A stretch of DNA of 64,000 nucleotides. It comes from Hofstenia miamia (Eukaryota; Xenacoelomorpha; Acoela). Below, in pieces: positions 21,652-33,029 of this stretch. Under the pieces are notes generated by a model, which was not told where the DNA came from, did not search any database, and worked only from the letters and a program-made list of their open reading frames with translations. Position numbers and translations under genes: made by a program. Positions within the stretch are counted from its first letter, which is position 1. Every line of letters starts with the position of its first letter. The DNA lies in NCBI GenBank assembly GCA_004352715.1, contig SCFE01000044.1, positions 1,683,236 through 1,747,235 on the forward strand, given 5' to 3'.

Positions 21652-22340
21652 TTAGGCATGATGAAATTGTCCCCCACAAAAAGGTTTTCAAAAGAAGGGC
21701 TGGTACTTCTACAATCACCTGGGCAACAAGTGGCCTTGGATGTAGAATGTACCACTGCTCCTATTAAAATCACTAACAGCCAGATTGATCAATTACACAG
21801 CCATGGTTTGTGCTGCAGATTTTGGGACACATTAATTGAAGCCATGATTAATTACCCAGTGACAATCACTACAGCTAGCTTATGAGAAAAAGCTAACTTT
21901 GACAAATTGGAGCCTGATATCAAGCAGAATAATTTATTGTGTGTGCCATTGCCCTGCATCAAAACCCCACTGGTATTGCCTAAATAGAAAATCCAGAAAG
22001 GGAAAAGGAAGATTACTGCTCCATGTTGTACAAACTAAATTTTTTCAGCATGATTCAAGAGGTAAAAAGATTTAGTCAAACAACTGAGTACAAAGAAGTC
22101 TGTGACAAGCTAATTGATGGAGATAATAGGAAGCATGTTCTTATTGATAGGAAGTTAACAATATGCAAGATCTATCTAATAGGACAACCCATATTTGAAC
22201 AGTTATGGAAGACCTGAGAAAAAATTGTACAGATGAACCAAATAGTGCTAATATTATTTCAAGCTGCTGGGGACTTGATGTGGATTAATAATGTGGAAAT
22301 GATTTCCAGATATTATGATGTGACTAAGTGTATAAAGATA
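21652..22340 (+). pseudogene. ORF3 copy C, third part (cut by Tigger)
   Basis: Aligned with copy B: GQQVALDVECTTA near 21722, a RFWDTLIEAMINYPVTITTAS block near 21818, a segment at 22023-22217, and YYDVTKCIKI near 22310. It contains several stops. It ends at the TA target of the Tigger element. On the far side of Tigger (24549) the expected continuation is not visible beyond about a dozen bases, so another rearrangement removed the rest. Confidence 0.65.
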
Positions 22341-24548
22341 CAGTCAAAACCGGTTTTTTCTAACCATTTTTTTGCACCAAAAAAAGTAAGAAAAAACCAA
22401 TAGTTAGAAAAAACCAATAGTTATAGAAAAAGAACTTTTTTTCGAACTCAAACAAAAAATGTCTATAGGGAGTTATTTTTGAACAAAAAAGTCCGTGATT
22501 CGCGATTGGGACTTTGGCAGGCTCATCAGGGCCTGCTTCACGTCTGTGACACAAACTGGCTCATCGCCAGAGCTTAAGATAAAGCGTTTGCTCACCAAAT
22601 CCATGAGTTTCAGGCACTCAGAGACTGAAGGGGGCACAGCAGGACTGTTCTCAATTGATTCCTTTTTGTCGATATTGTCTTCATGCTCCTCCATCGATGA
22701 AAGAGTTGATGTCAAGATTAATGTTCTCTGAGACCGCCTCTTCGTCTTCGATGACAGCAAGCTGCTCGAATTCGGGATTTTCCAACATCACGACGTCCAG
22801 CTCTTCTCGAATCTGTTCTTTCCGAAGTCCAGATTTGCACCATGCATTCTTGATGGTGTCTTCCGTAACATTGTTGGCCCATGCAGCGCGTACCATTTGC
22901 AAGCCCTCGTATAGACTCACGTCTTTCGCTGCCTTATGAATCAGCAAACGGGCCAACTTTCCTCTGTAGTGTGCCTTCAGCGATCTGATAACTCCTTGAT
23001 CACAAGGTTGCAATTTGGACGATGTGTTAGGAGGCAACATCTTAACTTCCAAATTTGTCTTGACTCCATCGTATATCTCTTTGAAACCTCTGTGTGAGGG
23101 GCAGTTGTTGAGCAGTACAAGACCTTTTTGATTCTGATTCTTCAACTTTAGTTTAAGGTCTTTCAAACAGTCAGTAAAAAGAGCAGTAGTCATCCATCCT
23201 TTCCTCGATGAACAATACTTCAGGGGTGGCGCAGCTTTTCTAGCTCCAACCATAGGCCACCGAGGGTTTTTCGATGATCCAACGCAAAGAAGAGGCAGTT
23301 TCTCGCCTGCCATTGAGCAGCCCACGAGTAATGTAACTCGCGTTTTCATGGGTTTTCTTCCCCGTGGCTCTTGTTCTTGAGGTCCAACAAAAGTCTTGCT
23401 GGTCTGCATTCGCCAAAACAGTGCTGTCTCGTCCATGTTGAAAATAGTGTCAGCCGGGTACTTCGTGATGGTTGGTTGAATAGCGTCGAGCCAGTCTTCA
23501 AAATTCGGGCATTCAGCACTTTCGCCATGTAGCGCCAAATAACGAATGCCATGGCGTTCTCTCCATCTTTGTACCCAAGAATCATTCACCGCATCAGGAT
23601 CACGTCCGAGTCTTCTAGCAGCCTGTTTGGCTGCCTCCAAAATAATAGCTGAGTTGAGTTCCTTTGAGGCTGCTCTCATGTTCATGAACCACTGAAGCAG
23701 AGGTTCATCAATGTCTTGGTTTTTTTCGGCACCTTTGATCGACTTTCTCTTGCTCTTTGGGTTAGCGTTGAACTGCTTTGCTATCTTATTCTTCTGATTG
23801 ATTATGTAGCCAACGGAAGGCTTTGAAATTTTGAAAATCCGCGCCAATTTTGCCTTGGGTGTCTTGGCCTCATAAAGCCCTATAAGACGATGTTTCTCAG
23901 CTAGGGTTAAACGCACTTGTTTTGATGCCATAACAAAATTCAATAATGATGCTCACGTCTACATCAAATCAGTAACGAAGTCTATGATAGGCTATATCTA
24001 TCGTTGCTTAGCTTTAAACCAAATGAATGAGTCAGCATCAGTGGATAAAAGTTTGTACAGTACTCATTAGATAATTGCTTAAAATAGCGTCAACTTAGAA
24101 AATGTTATTTTGCAAGTTAAAATCTATTGTAATAAATTCCCATTGCCAGGCATCGTCGCTTAGCTTTAAACCGAATGAATGAGTCAGCATTCGACGATAC
24201 AGTATCTCATGTTTCTAACATATGAATGGGTGAGGCCATTTCACCTCTGCGGAATCTGACCTTGGTGGTGACAATGAGAAGGCGAGAGACAATTATTCTA
24301 ACATGAATTTATGACCAGAAAATAGTAGACCAAAAAGTTAGAAAAACTCACTTCAAATTGAACGCATTTTTTCATTTAAAGCAGATAACAGAGTAAGAAA
24401 GAACCGATAAGTTAGAAAAAACCGAAGTAAGAAAAAACCAATTGACTTAAGCTGTAAAAGATGAATTTTTAATTTTTTGCATGAATGAAAAGTAAGAAAA
24501 ATAAGAAAGTAAGAAAAACCCAGTGTAAGAAAAAACCGGTTTTGACTG
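22341..24548 (-). mobile_element. Pogo/Tigger-type DNA transposon
   Basis: 2208 bp with perfect 21-bp terminal inverted repeats beginning CAGTCAAAACCGGTTTTTTC, flanked by TA at 22339-22340 and 24549-24550. Both hallmarks fit the Tc1/mariner-pogo (Tigger) group. Inside each end are repeated AGTTAGAAAAAACC-like motifs (22388-22430 and 24391-24440), probably further transposase-binding sites. It carries a nearly full-length transposase on the minus strand and interrupts ORF3 of gypsy copy C, so it is younger than that copy. Confidence 0.92.
22473..23931 (-). pseudogene. Tigger transposase (one frameshift, one catalytic change)
   Basis: Starts at MASKQVRLTLAEKHR (23931; an upstream in-frame ATG exists at 23943). 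Residues 1-50 form a CENP-B-type N-terminal helix-turn-helix, about 70-130 the Tc5-type DNA-binding domain (WVQRWRERHGI), and about 150-330 the DDE/DDD nuclease. The first catalytic Asp is in FNMDETALFW and the third in QPCDQGVIRS. The second position reads LLNNCPSHR where family members have DN, so Asp is replaced by Asn. One frameshift near 22690 separates an acidic C-terminal tail that ends QSRITDFFVQK, a PCNA-interacting (PIP) box as known for pogo transposase. The protein would be nuclear. Otherwise it is well preserved. Confidence 0.88.
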
Positions 24549-24559
24549 TACTTTACCTG

Positions 24560-24770
24560 TTTTTATTGTAAAACTGCTTTGCACTTGAGTAAGAAATGTA
24601 CTGGTTTTTCGACCCCATGTATAGAATCTATACAGCAATATTACAAGCACTTCTTACTGGTATGCACAAATTGTGTTGATAGTAACTGCAGCAAAATGTC
24701 AGCTGTTGATGAAAAACTCCAGGAACAGCTGGACAACCTTGATAATAAATGCAAGCAACAAATCTAATAC
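24560..24770 (+). pseudogene. Possible LINE ORF1 remnant with PHD-like cysteine pattern
   Basis: A short frame contains a C/H pattern (LHLSKKCTGF, then VCTNCVDSNC) followed by a coiled-coil-like VDEKLQEQLDNLDNKCKQQ. This resembles the PHD finger plus coiled coil of ORF1 proteins in CR1-like LINEs. It is too short for a firm call. Confidence 0.3.
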
Positions 24771-24799
24771 ATCAAATGAAAAAGATCGAATTAATTAAT

Positions 24800-25158
24800 G
24801 AAAAAGTAAGATTTGTTTACAAGATCCACAAACTTAATGCAAAGCTTGGTCTTAAATCAACAACTAGCATGTCCGATAAATCTAATGCAATTTATAAGAT
24901 TCAATGCACCTGTGGTGAGAATTTATCGGATATTGTGGTCGGCAAGTAAGCAGAAGAACAAAAGAAGATGAAACTAATTCAACAATTTCAAAACACCTTA
25001 AAAATTGTGGACTAAGTTATGATGTAAAAATTTTAAAGAATACCGATGCAAAATATCTAAAAATCACAGAAAGCATTCTAATAAGTTCATTTCAACCAAG
25101 TCTAAATACGAAAGAAGATTATAGACATAAGCTATTGTTACCAATAATTAAGATTTAG
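24800..25158 (+). pseudogene. Penelope-like GIY-YIG endonuclease domain
   Basis: NAIYKIQCTCGEN near 24887 matches the first (GIY) motif of Penelope-like nucleases. After a frameshift comes SRRTKEDETNSTISKHLKNC near 24950 and a C-terminal ITESILISSFQPSLNTKED (about 25062-25118) ending at TAG 25156-25158. This is the usual order of GIY-YIG-x-R-x-EH-x-E-x-N. The YIG tyrosine is lost (DIVVGK). It may belong to the same insertion as the RT at 20690-21192, of which the C-terminus reappears inverted at 20583. Confidence 0.7.
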
Positions 25159-25261
25159 TGAAATAAAATATTGCTATAAAATCAAGTAAATTTAGAGGAA
25201 ATTATTTGTAAAACTGACGATGACTTTGTCGAAATATATTTGAATGTTTTTGTTAAAATTA

Positions 25262-25720
25262 TTAAAATTCCTTAAAAATGCTCAAGGATTTAATCAGCTT
25301 CAGTAATTTCCCTCTTATTACTATGTTAATAAGTTTTCTATGTAAAATGCTGTGAACAACTCTATCGAATCCCTTTCTAAAATCTATGTATAGAACGTCA
25401 GTTTCAATGATACTATCTAAGTTTTTATAGATGGTGTCCAGAAACAAGTAATTGCAATGTGCAAGATCTTTTCTTCACAAAACCAAACTGAGATTTTCGA
25501 AGGAATTGAGGCAACAATAAGATATAAAGTTCTATAGATTACTTTTTCAAAGCTAACGATAGTTTTGATAGTATGCTGATTGGTCTGTACTTCGCAATAT
25601 TGTTCTTTGGTCAACAGGGATGATTATTGCTGTTTTCCAATAAGTGGGATATTCTCTCGTATTTAAATAATGCATTCTTGAATAAGGCAAAAACATATGG
25701 TGAAGGAGGATATTCGAATA
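25262..25720 (-). pseudogene. LINE reverse transcriptase remnant
   Basis: The minus strand carries, across frameshifts, WKTAIIIP near 25630, YRPISIL-like sequence, and 25262-25447 with FLDTIYKNLDSIIETDVLYI and DFRKGFDRVVHSILHRKLI. This is the RT core motif (D-x-x-K-A-F-D-x-V) of CR1/Jockey-like non-LTR elements. The YxDD region is missing. Confidence 0.75.
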
Positions 25721-25849
25721 TCCTTTGGGTAAATATTGGGAAGATTGTCAAAATCACCACCAGATGTAGATTATTCTGATAATAGATCTTGAATCAATGT
25801 CGAATTAAAAGAAAATTGGCAAAAGATTATATGTTATTATATCCAGATG

Positions 25850-26372
25850 ATATTATGCAAGAAAAGATCTTGGAAATATTTTAGAAAATTAAAGATAACA
25901 CCTCCCTAAAATATAATATTAGACGTGGTAAACATCAATGCAAGAAATTTGGAAGCAAAATTATGAAGAATTCATTCATAAATATTGCAGTAAAATTATG
26001 GAATAAATTGGATAAAGATACTCGATCTGAAAAAAAGTTTCAATTGCTTAAAATGAAAGTGACTAATTTTATCAAGAATGCTCCAACAAAGAATTATCTT
26101 ACCAGTCAAAGAATAAATACAAATAACTAAGTACATCATTCTTCTATTATCATTCTAAAATTAATGACTGAGGAATTATTTAACTAATCATAGAAAATAC
26201 TTTTCGAAACTAAAATGAACTATTATAGTAACCAAGAAATATCACTATCTTTACCTCTGCAACAAAGAAATAGAAACAATCCAGTTAGTACGTAGTTGTT
26301 TTTTCTAGACTTTTTCTCTATATTGTAGAAAGCACTAACTTTATTAATAAATAAATAAATAAAATAAATAAA
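25850..26372 (+). pseudogene. LINE 3' end (ORF2 C-terminus and TAAA-rich tail)
   Basis: The plus strand at about 25920-26128 encodes RRGKHQCKKFGSKIMKNSF then KLWNKLDKDTRSEKKFQLL and ends with TAA. This is the typical C-terminal tail of CR1/L2-like ORF2 (arginine-rich start, WN-L, FK-L). A (TAAA)n-like run at 26343-26371 would be the 3' tail. It lies between two minus-strand pieces of another LINE and may be nested in it. Confidence 0.65.
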
Positions 26373-26420
26373 TGTTTAAAAAACTTCATTATGAGTTCGT
26401 GTAACGCATTTGGAATAAAA

Positions 26421-26735
26421 TTATTGGGGACTAAAAATAGAGATAAAATATGCATTAAATTGAGTAGCTATTTCATAATCACTTGAAAATTCAGCTTCGT
26501 TTAAAAACATCAACTTAGGTATATCACATGTTGATAGAGTTTTTATTACGTTAAACCAACTATTTGCATTACATATATCAGCAAAGTTGTTTATATAAAT
26601 AGTTTTATCTAATTCAATACAAGTCATAAGTTTATTAGCTAAGTTGTTTGCAATGATGAATTTGCTGCTACTTTTAACACTAAAAAATTTGTTGTATAAA
26701 TGAATAGAATTTGAAGAGAGGTAGGCAGGTAGCAA
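26421..26735 (-). pseudogene. LINE ORF2 linker region (upstream of RT)
   Basis: An open 104-codon frame ends SDYEIATQFNAYFISIF, the conserved segment between endonuclease and RT in CR1/Jockey-like ORF2 (IA..FN.yF.si). It is in the same orientation as the RT at 25262-25720, so both may come from one element split by the plus-strand LINE end. Confidence 0.6.
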
Positions 26736-26739
26736 TAAG

Positions 26740-27243
26740 ACTGGGTTACCTGTATCATTTCATGCCACCGCAAGTTGTTATAATTCTATCGCTATAACCA
26801 CCGCCATTGGACAAATCGCTACCATAGTACATTCCATAGTACATTGCGCCGCACTCATCTCTACTTTCAAGCCATGGAAAATATCTATTAGCAAAAAATG
26901 TATTTACAAACCACTACTCGTATTGCATAGAATTCAATATTTCATTAAATTTGCTGGTAAAAATAGTTTTCACAAATCAATGTACATGTAGTTCCAAAAT
27001 CATATCACTAAGTTCGGAAATCCATTTTTGCAATGCAAGAACGCTATAAATCAGGTTGGGAAACGGTTGGGCCCGAATCGATTAAAAATAGATTACTAGT
27101 ATAATACGTGCAAAAATTTTTAACAAAAAATACGAATCAATGAAAAAATAGTTAAATAATAGAAATTTGAAAGATTCAAATGTTAGACTTCTTAATTGTT
27201 CTTTAAATTTGTTAGTGTTTCTTTATCCTAACCATTAAAAATG
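26740..27243. other. No feature recognised
   Basis: AT-rich sequence. I see no coding homology or terminal repeats. Confidence 0.4.
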
Positions 27244-27251
27244 ACTTGCAA

Positions 27252-27676
27252 CTAGTGGTGTGCGGGCCGGCCCGATGCCCGAAGGCTCGGACGGGCTAAA
27301 ACTTTAACGGGTGGGCTGAGATCTTAACGGGCTGGAATAGAGAAGAAAAGATAAAAGTATTGTAAATCTATTCTGTTTACTATATCTCAAAACACAATAT
27401 CTCTGTTCAAATTCTGTTTCCTATATCTCAAATCACAACTTTACTATATCTCAAATCTACCACAGGTAAATATAACAGCTGAGTGAACAGCTGATAGCAA
27501 TGTTTTTATTGGATCTGGAGTAATTTACACGTACATAATGAAATCACGTGATTAATGTGCAAAGGCATGTGCGCGCGGGCCAAAATTTAACAGGCGGCTC
27601 AGGGTTGAACAGCGGGCACGGGCGGAAACTTGCAAACCGATTCCGCTCGACCCATCCAAGATTGACGCACAACCAG
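27252..27676. mobile_element. Candidate hAT-type non-autonomous element with GGGC-rich ends
   Basis: The left end CTAGTGGTGTGCGGGCCGG begins abruptly in AT-rich DNA. Both sides carry a same-strand motif, GGGCTAAAACTTTAACGGG at 27294 and GGGCCAAAATTTAACAGG at 27579. Near 27650-27676 the sequence is a degenerate inverted match to the left end (GACGCACAACCAG). An alternative right limit is set by an exact 8-bp repeat ACTTGCAA (27244-27251 and 27628-27635). The two options conflict, so limits are uncertain. Confidence 0.4.
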
Positions 27677-27679
27677 AGC

Positions 27680-29283
27680 CTACTCTGCTATATAGCTCTC
27701 TCAAAATTTACAAAAGTTTCAAAGAAGAAGATAAATTATATAGTACCTGTTTTACACGAAATATTTCATTCTACAAAATATTTCTTCTCTCGCGCGATGG
27801 CGTAATGAAGTAGATTCTGACTAATATTTTAATACAAAGGAAATAGTTAAGAGATTTTGGGGCAATTTGGGTTTTATTCTCCCATAAATATTTTGTTGGT
27901 CTCAAAGTGAATAAAGCGCAAATTGCCTCAAAATCCTTCAAATATTTCCCTTGAAAAAAAGCAGCACCACAATGCGCATTGCTTTGCCATACAGAGCAGG
28001 ATTTCGAAATGACATAAAAATGCATACTATACACTGCAATTGTTAGAAATGCCTCATTGCGCGACAAAATATTTTGCAGAAAGAAATATTCCGTATAATC
28101 TAATACAATGAACAACTCAATTCGTCAATGTTATTGCATTGGTAATATCATTTTATAAAAATAACAAATGTTGATTCCATGTTTATGAAAAGAATTAATA
28201 CTCCATAACAACGAACAGCAAGATCATTGCGGATTATAATTGATGAAGGCCTAAATTGCATGGTAGGTTAATGGATATGCATTAAAAGAATTAGTTTTTA
28301 TACAGATGAAATTTTATTAAATGAATTGTGAATGCCAGAAATATGTTTGGCGGTCACAAGCCACCCACGTGAGCACGCCATTGTACTCATTGGAGTAGAT
28401 TTCAACAATGCTTATAATTGAGTACAATTGTTAGTAACGATTCTGAATATTTAAACACCATTAAATCGCTACTTTAGAAATACACTGATTTCAGTACACT
28501 TGATCATTGGTTGTTTCATGAGGGTGGGGGTTTTGAGAGGGCGAGTGATGCATTCTTAATTGAAATCATCATTTTATTTGTGTCAGCCGCATTGGATTTT
28601 ATCTCAATCCCATTCTATGTCCACATGCAGAAGTCCAGCAAAAAAAATATATGAAGGGATGCATTAGCAAAATTGTTGCCTCTGCAAGAGTTCAAACTAG
28701 GATTGTTTACCTCTCTAAACCTACTACTATATATGTATATTAGAATCTTGATAGAAATAAACATAACTTAACTAGAAACTACACGTTATTTACACTCAGT
28801 TAAATTACTTATGCCTTGCAATTGTTAGCCATACACAATATTAAACGAAATTTGATTTAAATCAATTATGAAAAAGCCTGCTTGAAACCAGTAATTGACA
28901 CCAGCCGAAAATATAGAAAATTGTAAAAAGTTATGCCTACTTGGAAGTCTATTCGAATGAGAATACCTTAAAACAAATATAGTATAAATAATATTGCCTT
29001 CTTTTAAAGATAATATTGGCTAAAATATATTGTATATTAATATTATTCAATTATTAATTTGCATGAAATGTCTTATAGTTCAGTCGATCTTGGGCTTCAT
29101 GTAGAACTCTTGAATGGATATATGCATGTTCTAATCTCTCTTGAGATTCAAAATTCAATAAATGCAAATGATTACCTACTACGTTTATCTTGAATATTTA
29201 GAATTAATATTCTTTAACGAACTGGCTATAAATTGTTATGACATTAATATCAAAGAATTCGTGAGTATTGTACCAAAATTAGT
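27680..29283. other. No feature recognised
   Basis: AT-rich non-coding sequence; ORFs here (for example on the minus strand at 27771-28115) show no recognisable motifs. Confidence 0.4.
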
Positions 29284-29291
29284 CTCAAGAC

Positions 29292-29546
29292 CAGGCCTGT
29301 GGCTTGCATTTGAAATTTAGGCGGGGCATGGCCCCGCAAAGTTCAATAAATTGAAATAGTTTCAAACTTTTTCATTGAATTTTTAAATAGAATGGCATTA
29401 GTATTTTATATATTTCAACCAAAATATATTCACTCTAACTTAGTTACTGAATATTAGAATTAATACTATGGAGTTTTGTATCAAAAGGAAGGGGGGCCCA
29501 GTAGCCAAACAGGAATGGCCATTGCCCTCCCCTAGCCACGGCACTG
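29292..29546. mobile_element. hAT-type MITE, 255 bp
   Basis: Begins CAGGCCTGTGGCTTG and ends CTAGCCACGGCACTG, an imperfect inverted repeat. It is flanked by an exact 8-bp duplication CTCAAGAC (29284-29291 and 29547-29554). 8-bp duplications and CAG/CTG ends are hAT hallmarks. GC-rich ends contain GGGGCATGGCCCCG and a matching GGCCATTGCCCTCCCC. A related right half occurs at 35100-35232. Confidence 0.85.
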
Positions 29547-29554
29547 CTCAAGAC

Positions 29555-30849
29555 GTAGTGATCGTTTTTTTTGAAATTCCACTAATATTCATTTAATAGA
29601 ATATTCTTCTTTCATGTAAGCCATCTTGTACATTTTCTATATTTCAAAAACAAAATGGACTGTTTTGATAAGCCAAAAATAAAGGCAAGGTCACTTAATA
29701 CTGTCCTTGACAAAGGTTATTGCACTGCATTAGTAATTACTGTTCATAGACACATTCTCAATAAATGTCGCTGCTCAACATATGTTAGTTAATTCGTTTT
29801 TAATTGTACGTGCATTTGTATTTATAAGAATATCATTGTACTGTCATTGGAATTATGTTGTTTCATAATAGTAATAATAATAATATAATTTATACATGTG
29901 CACGTAGTTATTTATGTCGAACCATAGCAAAAATACATCCAACATAAGATAATATGGGTGACCTGTAATTTTGCAATTTAATCAACTTTAATGTATTTCA
30001 TAAAAAGTTGGTCAATAATAAAATATACACATCAAGAACATTTTTACTAACAGGATCTCCAAAAGCTTTTTGCAACCAATGTTAATCAAAATGAAGTCAA
30101 CTTTCAGCAACTTATGAAAACCTGATAACCAATTCTTGGAAGCTTTAGCCGGAGCAAGAAACCATACCCCGGTATCAGAAAATTTTCCTAGAAGCTGGAG
30201 CCAAAACTGGAGCAACATTTTAAATGCTGATGGAGCTGGAGCTGAAGCCAGATATTTATATTACAGCTTCAGCCCCATAGTTGTTTTAATATAGAACTCT
30301 TATTCTATCTAACAAATAGAATAATATATGAATGTATTATAATCCAATCAGAAGCATTAATATATTGAAAAACAAATTACCACAACACTACAAAAAATTA
30401 ATAGAGAATGAATTCTTCTTCCAAATTGTCCCAAAATATATTCAGGTCTCAGACTAGGATTAGGATCCAGGTCAAAACAGGTTCAGAATCAGATTTGAAA
30501 GCATCCATGTTGTGGGATAATTAAATATAATCTTTGTTTCATTAAAATGTAAAAATACAGTTACTTCAGTTGGTTTGGTATCAGGTACTTTGTTTCACTG
30601 CTTTCCTTCATTATATGCGATATAATAATTGACTGAGATAACTCTATATAATAACGGTAGCTACTTATGCAGCGTCAATGGCAAATGAATTGTTGGTGTA
30701 TGCATGGACGCCTAGAGTAATAACACCAGAACTACAAACGAATTAGTTTGTAAGCGTAACATGCAGCCATTGCAATATTTATTAAAACAAAATTATTTTT
30801 ACTGAAAACTGGTTTACATCAGGCTATTGACAAAGAACATAATATAGGT
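29555..30849. other. Mostly unassigned; GAGCTGGAGC-rich patch at 30120-30290
   Basis: Around 30140-30280 the sequence is rich in GCTGGAGC and its complement GCTTCAGC, forming weak inverted symmetry, possibly the end of another short DNA element. The remainder shows nothing recognisable. Confidence 0.3.
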
Positions 30850-32580
30850 CTACGTATAAAGTAAAAGAAGCATATAAATTTTAAACTTTTTCAAATTAAA
30901 CATGCTTTTCTCAGGATGAGATGATGAAACGTTTACAAAGTTTTTACTTAAACAATTAAAAGCTTGAGTAATTGCCTTTTTAAAATGTTGCATTTTGTCT
31001 TGCGCACATGAAACATTTCGCAAATAATTTGGACATACTTCATAACATACCTTTAAAAACATTGCATCCACTTTTGCTGCGTTACATATAAGTAAATTAA
31101 AAGACTCCATTTTTATAATTTGTTGAAAGACATTAAATGTAAGCTGAACTAATGAAAAAATATAATCAGAAGGTCTAAGTAGACCTCCACGATCTCTTAA
31201 TTCAACCAACTAGAAATATCCATATCACATGGAATACTTGGAAAATTTCCATCATTCAGGCATTATGTGCACGAAATTTTTGCTGCTTTTTGCTGCCAAG
31301 CACTTAAAGATATAACCAGCAACAAAATTGCAAATTATCGAATCAACTTCAGATGAAAATAAATTATATCAGTTACATAGATAGATTGATGGGAAATTCC
31401 TGATGAGCTGCGTTTTCTCATTTTGAATGGTAAGTCAACATAACTAATGCTCGAATACTTACGTAATGATATCTTTTTGATTTTACCTTCTGTTTCAAGA
31501 ATCTGCTTTACTCCAACTAAATAGTTTCCTCCAGACGCTTGTTGATACCAAGAGAATCGATGCTCAAATCTGTCAGATGAAAAATGACATAATATTCACA
31601 ATTTTTTAATAAATCAGTTCTGCAATGCTCTCACTTGTTAACCAGAATGCTAAAAATGTGTCTTTTGTAAGACACGACCATTTGGAAAGGCTCCTTGACA
31701 ATTCAACGAATTTGAATTCAAGGCGAAATCATCAGCATTTCTGATTGGAGTACATAAAATGTCTTTAGAATGGTATCCTTTATTAAGTGTGTTCACATTA
31801 ATTATGGACTACCACTTTATTATCAATTTTAGGAAATCAATGGTTCCTTTGCAATTAAGTATTCTCTCAATATCATAAAATTACAGACCAGCTAATGTAC
31901 TCTCACAAAATACGGATAGGGGAAGTGATTCAAATTCAATACGTTTAACAAGTGAAAATGCACAGTAAACAATAATTCTAGTTTCAAACGCCTGTATACG
32001 CTTAATAAATTGATTTGCATAGGTATATTTGAAGAAATATGCAGAACCTAAATGTGTCAAAGTTATTTGTAATAACATTTGCGGAAAATACACGCCTTTA
32101 ACGTAAACTTCATCTTTAGCGAATTTATTTTGAGTGTAAGTTAATGATTTGGTTTACGGTCATTTTAACGTAAAACACCATTTGTTAACGGTGTTCTTAA
32201 CGTATTGAATTTGGATCACTTTCCTAACGAATGTTTTATGGAGGTCCTCTGAATATTACTCAAATGAAATATTTCATCTTTACGTTTGTAAACAATTTTG
32301 AGTAGTTTAGTTTGTTCCAATAAATACAAATCGTGACCATACTCCAAATTAGCAACAACTATCTCCTCAGTTTTGAAAGTAGGATATATGAGTTTACCGA
32401 CTCTATTGAAAATGTTGAACACATTTTTAAGCCATGTGTGAGATCAGTGAGCAAATACAGTTTAACGGCCATGGGAAAAACACTGCCCTGAAATATTTTG
32501 TTTTCTGAAGACAATCTGTGTGTATCCCGTCCAGGCGCACCATTCGCAAAATCAGAAGTCGTCACACCAGGTCGTGAATT
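30850..32580 (-). pseudogene. P-superfamily (THAP9-like) transposase, decayed
   Basis: Minus-strand pieces occur in the order expected for P-type transposases. LLTDLTHGLK near 32440 corresponds to the DxPHLxK motif. YGHDLYLLEQTKLLKIVYK near 32300 follows, then SLPLSVFCESTLAGL near 31900, then RFEHRFSWYQQASGGNYLVG near 31540 (family: RFGxYRQLSGGNY), and finally DRGGLLRPSDYIF near 31180 (family: RGGLxxPSxxV). Frameshifts and stops separate them. No N-terminal THAP zinc finger or terminal repeats were found. The protein would cut and integrate DNA in the nucleus; this copy is dead. Confidence 0.75.
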
Positions 32581-33029
32581 TAAGTCGAAAAAGAAAGATG
32601 AGACACAACTCTCTATCCTGTGGTGTTTTTAGATTTTAAATATCTTCATTAGTTCGTGAATTATAACCGTTTAAAATGCTTTGTTGAAGACATCACATAC
32701 TTTGAAAAATTCCTAGTGGAAATAGGGTTACATTTAAAATGAAGTTTCATTATTTAATAATATTTTTACTTTTTATGGCAATTAATGATAAAATAATCCG
32801 GACGATTTGCATAAAACAATTTCAAATCTTGCATAAGCGCTTCTAAATTACTAATTACATAAAATTGCAAAAATGCAAAATTTAATTAAATTGCGTGATA
32901 TTTGCTTACATCAGGATGCAGGACAATATCATAAAAAGCGAACTCAACACTTCTTCTCTGACAACCATAATCTCATACAAATGCTTGTGTGACAAAGAGG
33001 AATAACCAAAAGACTAAAATGGAATGATG

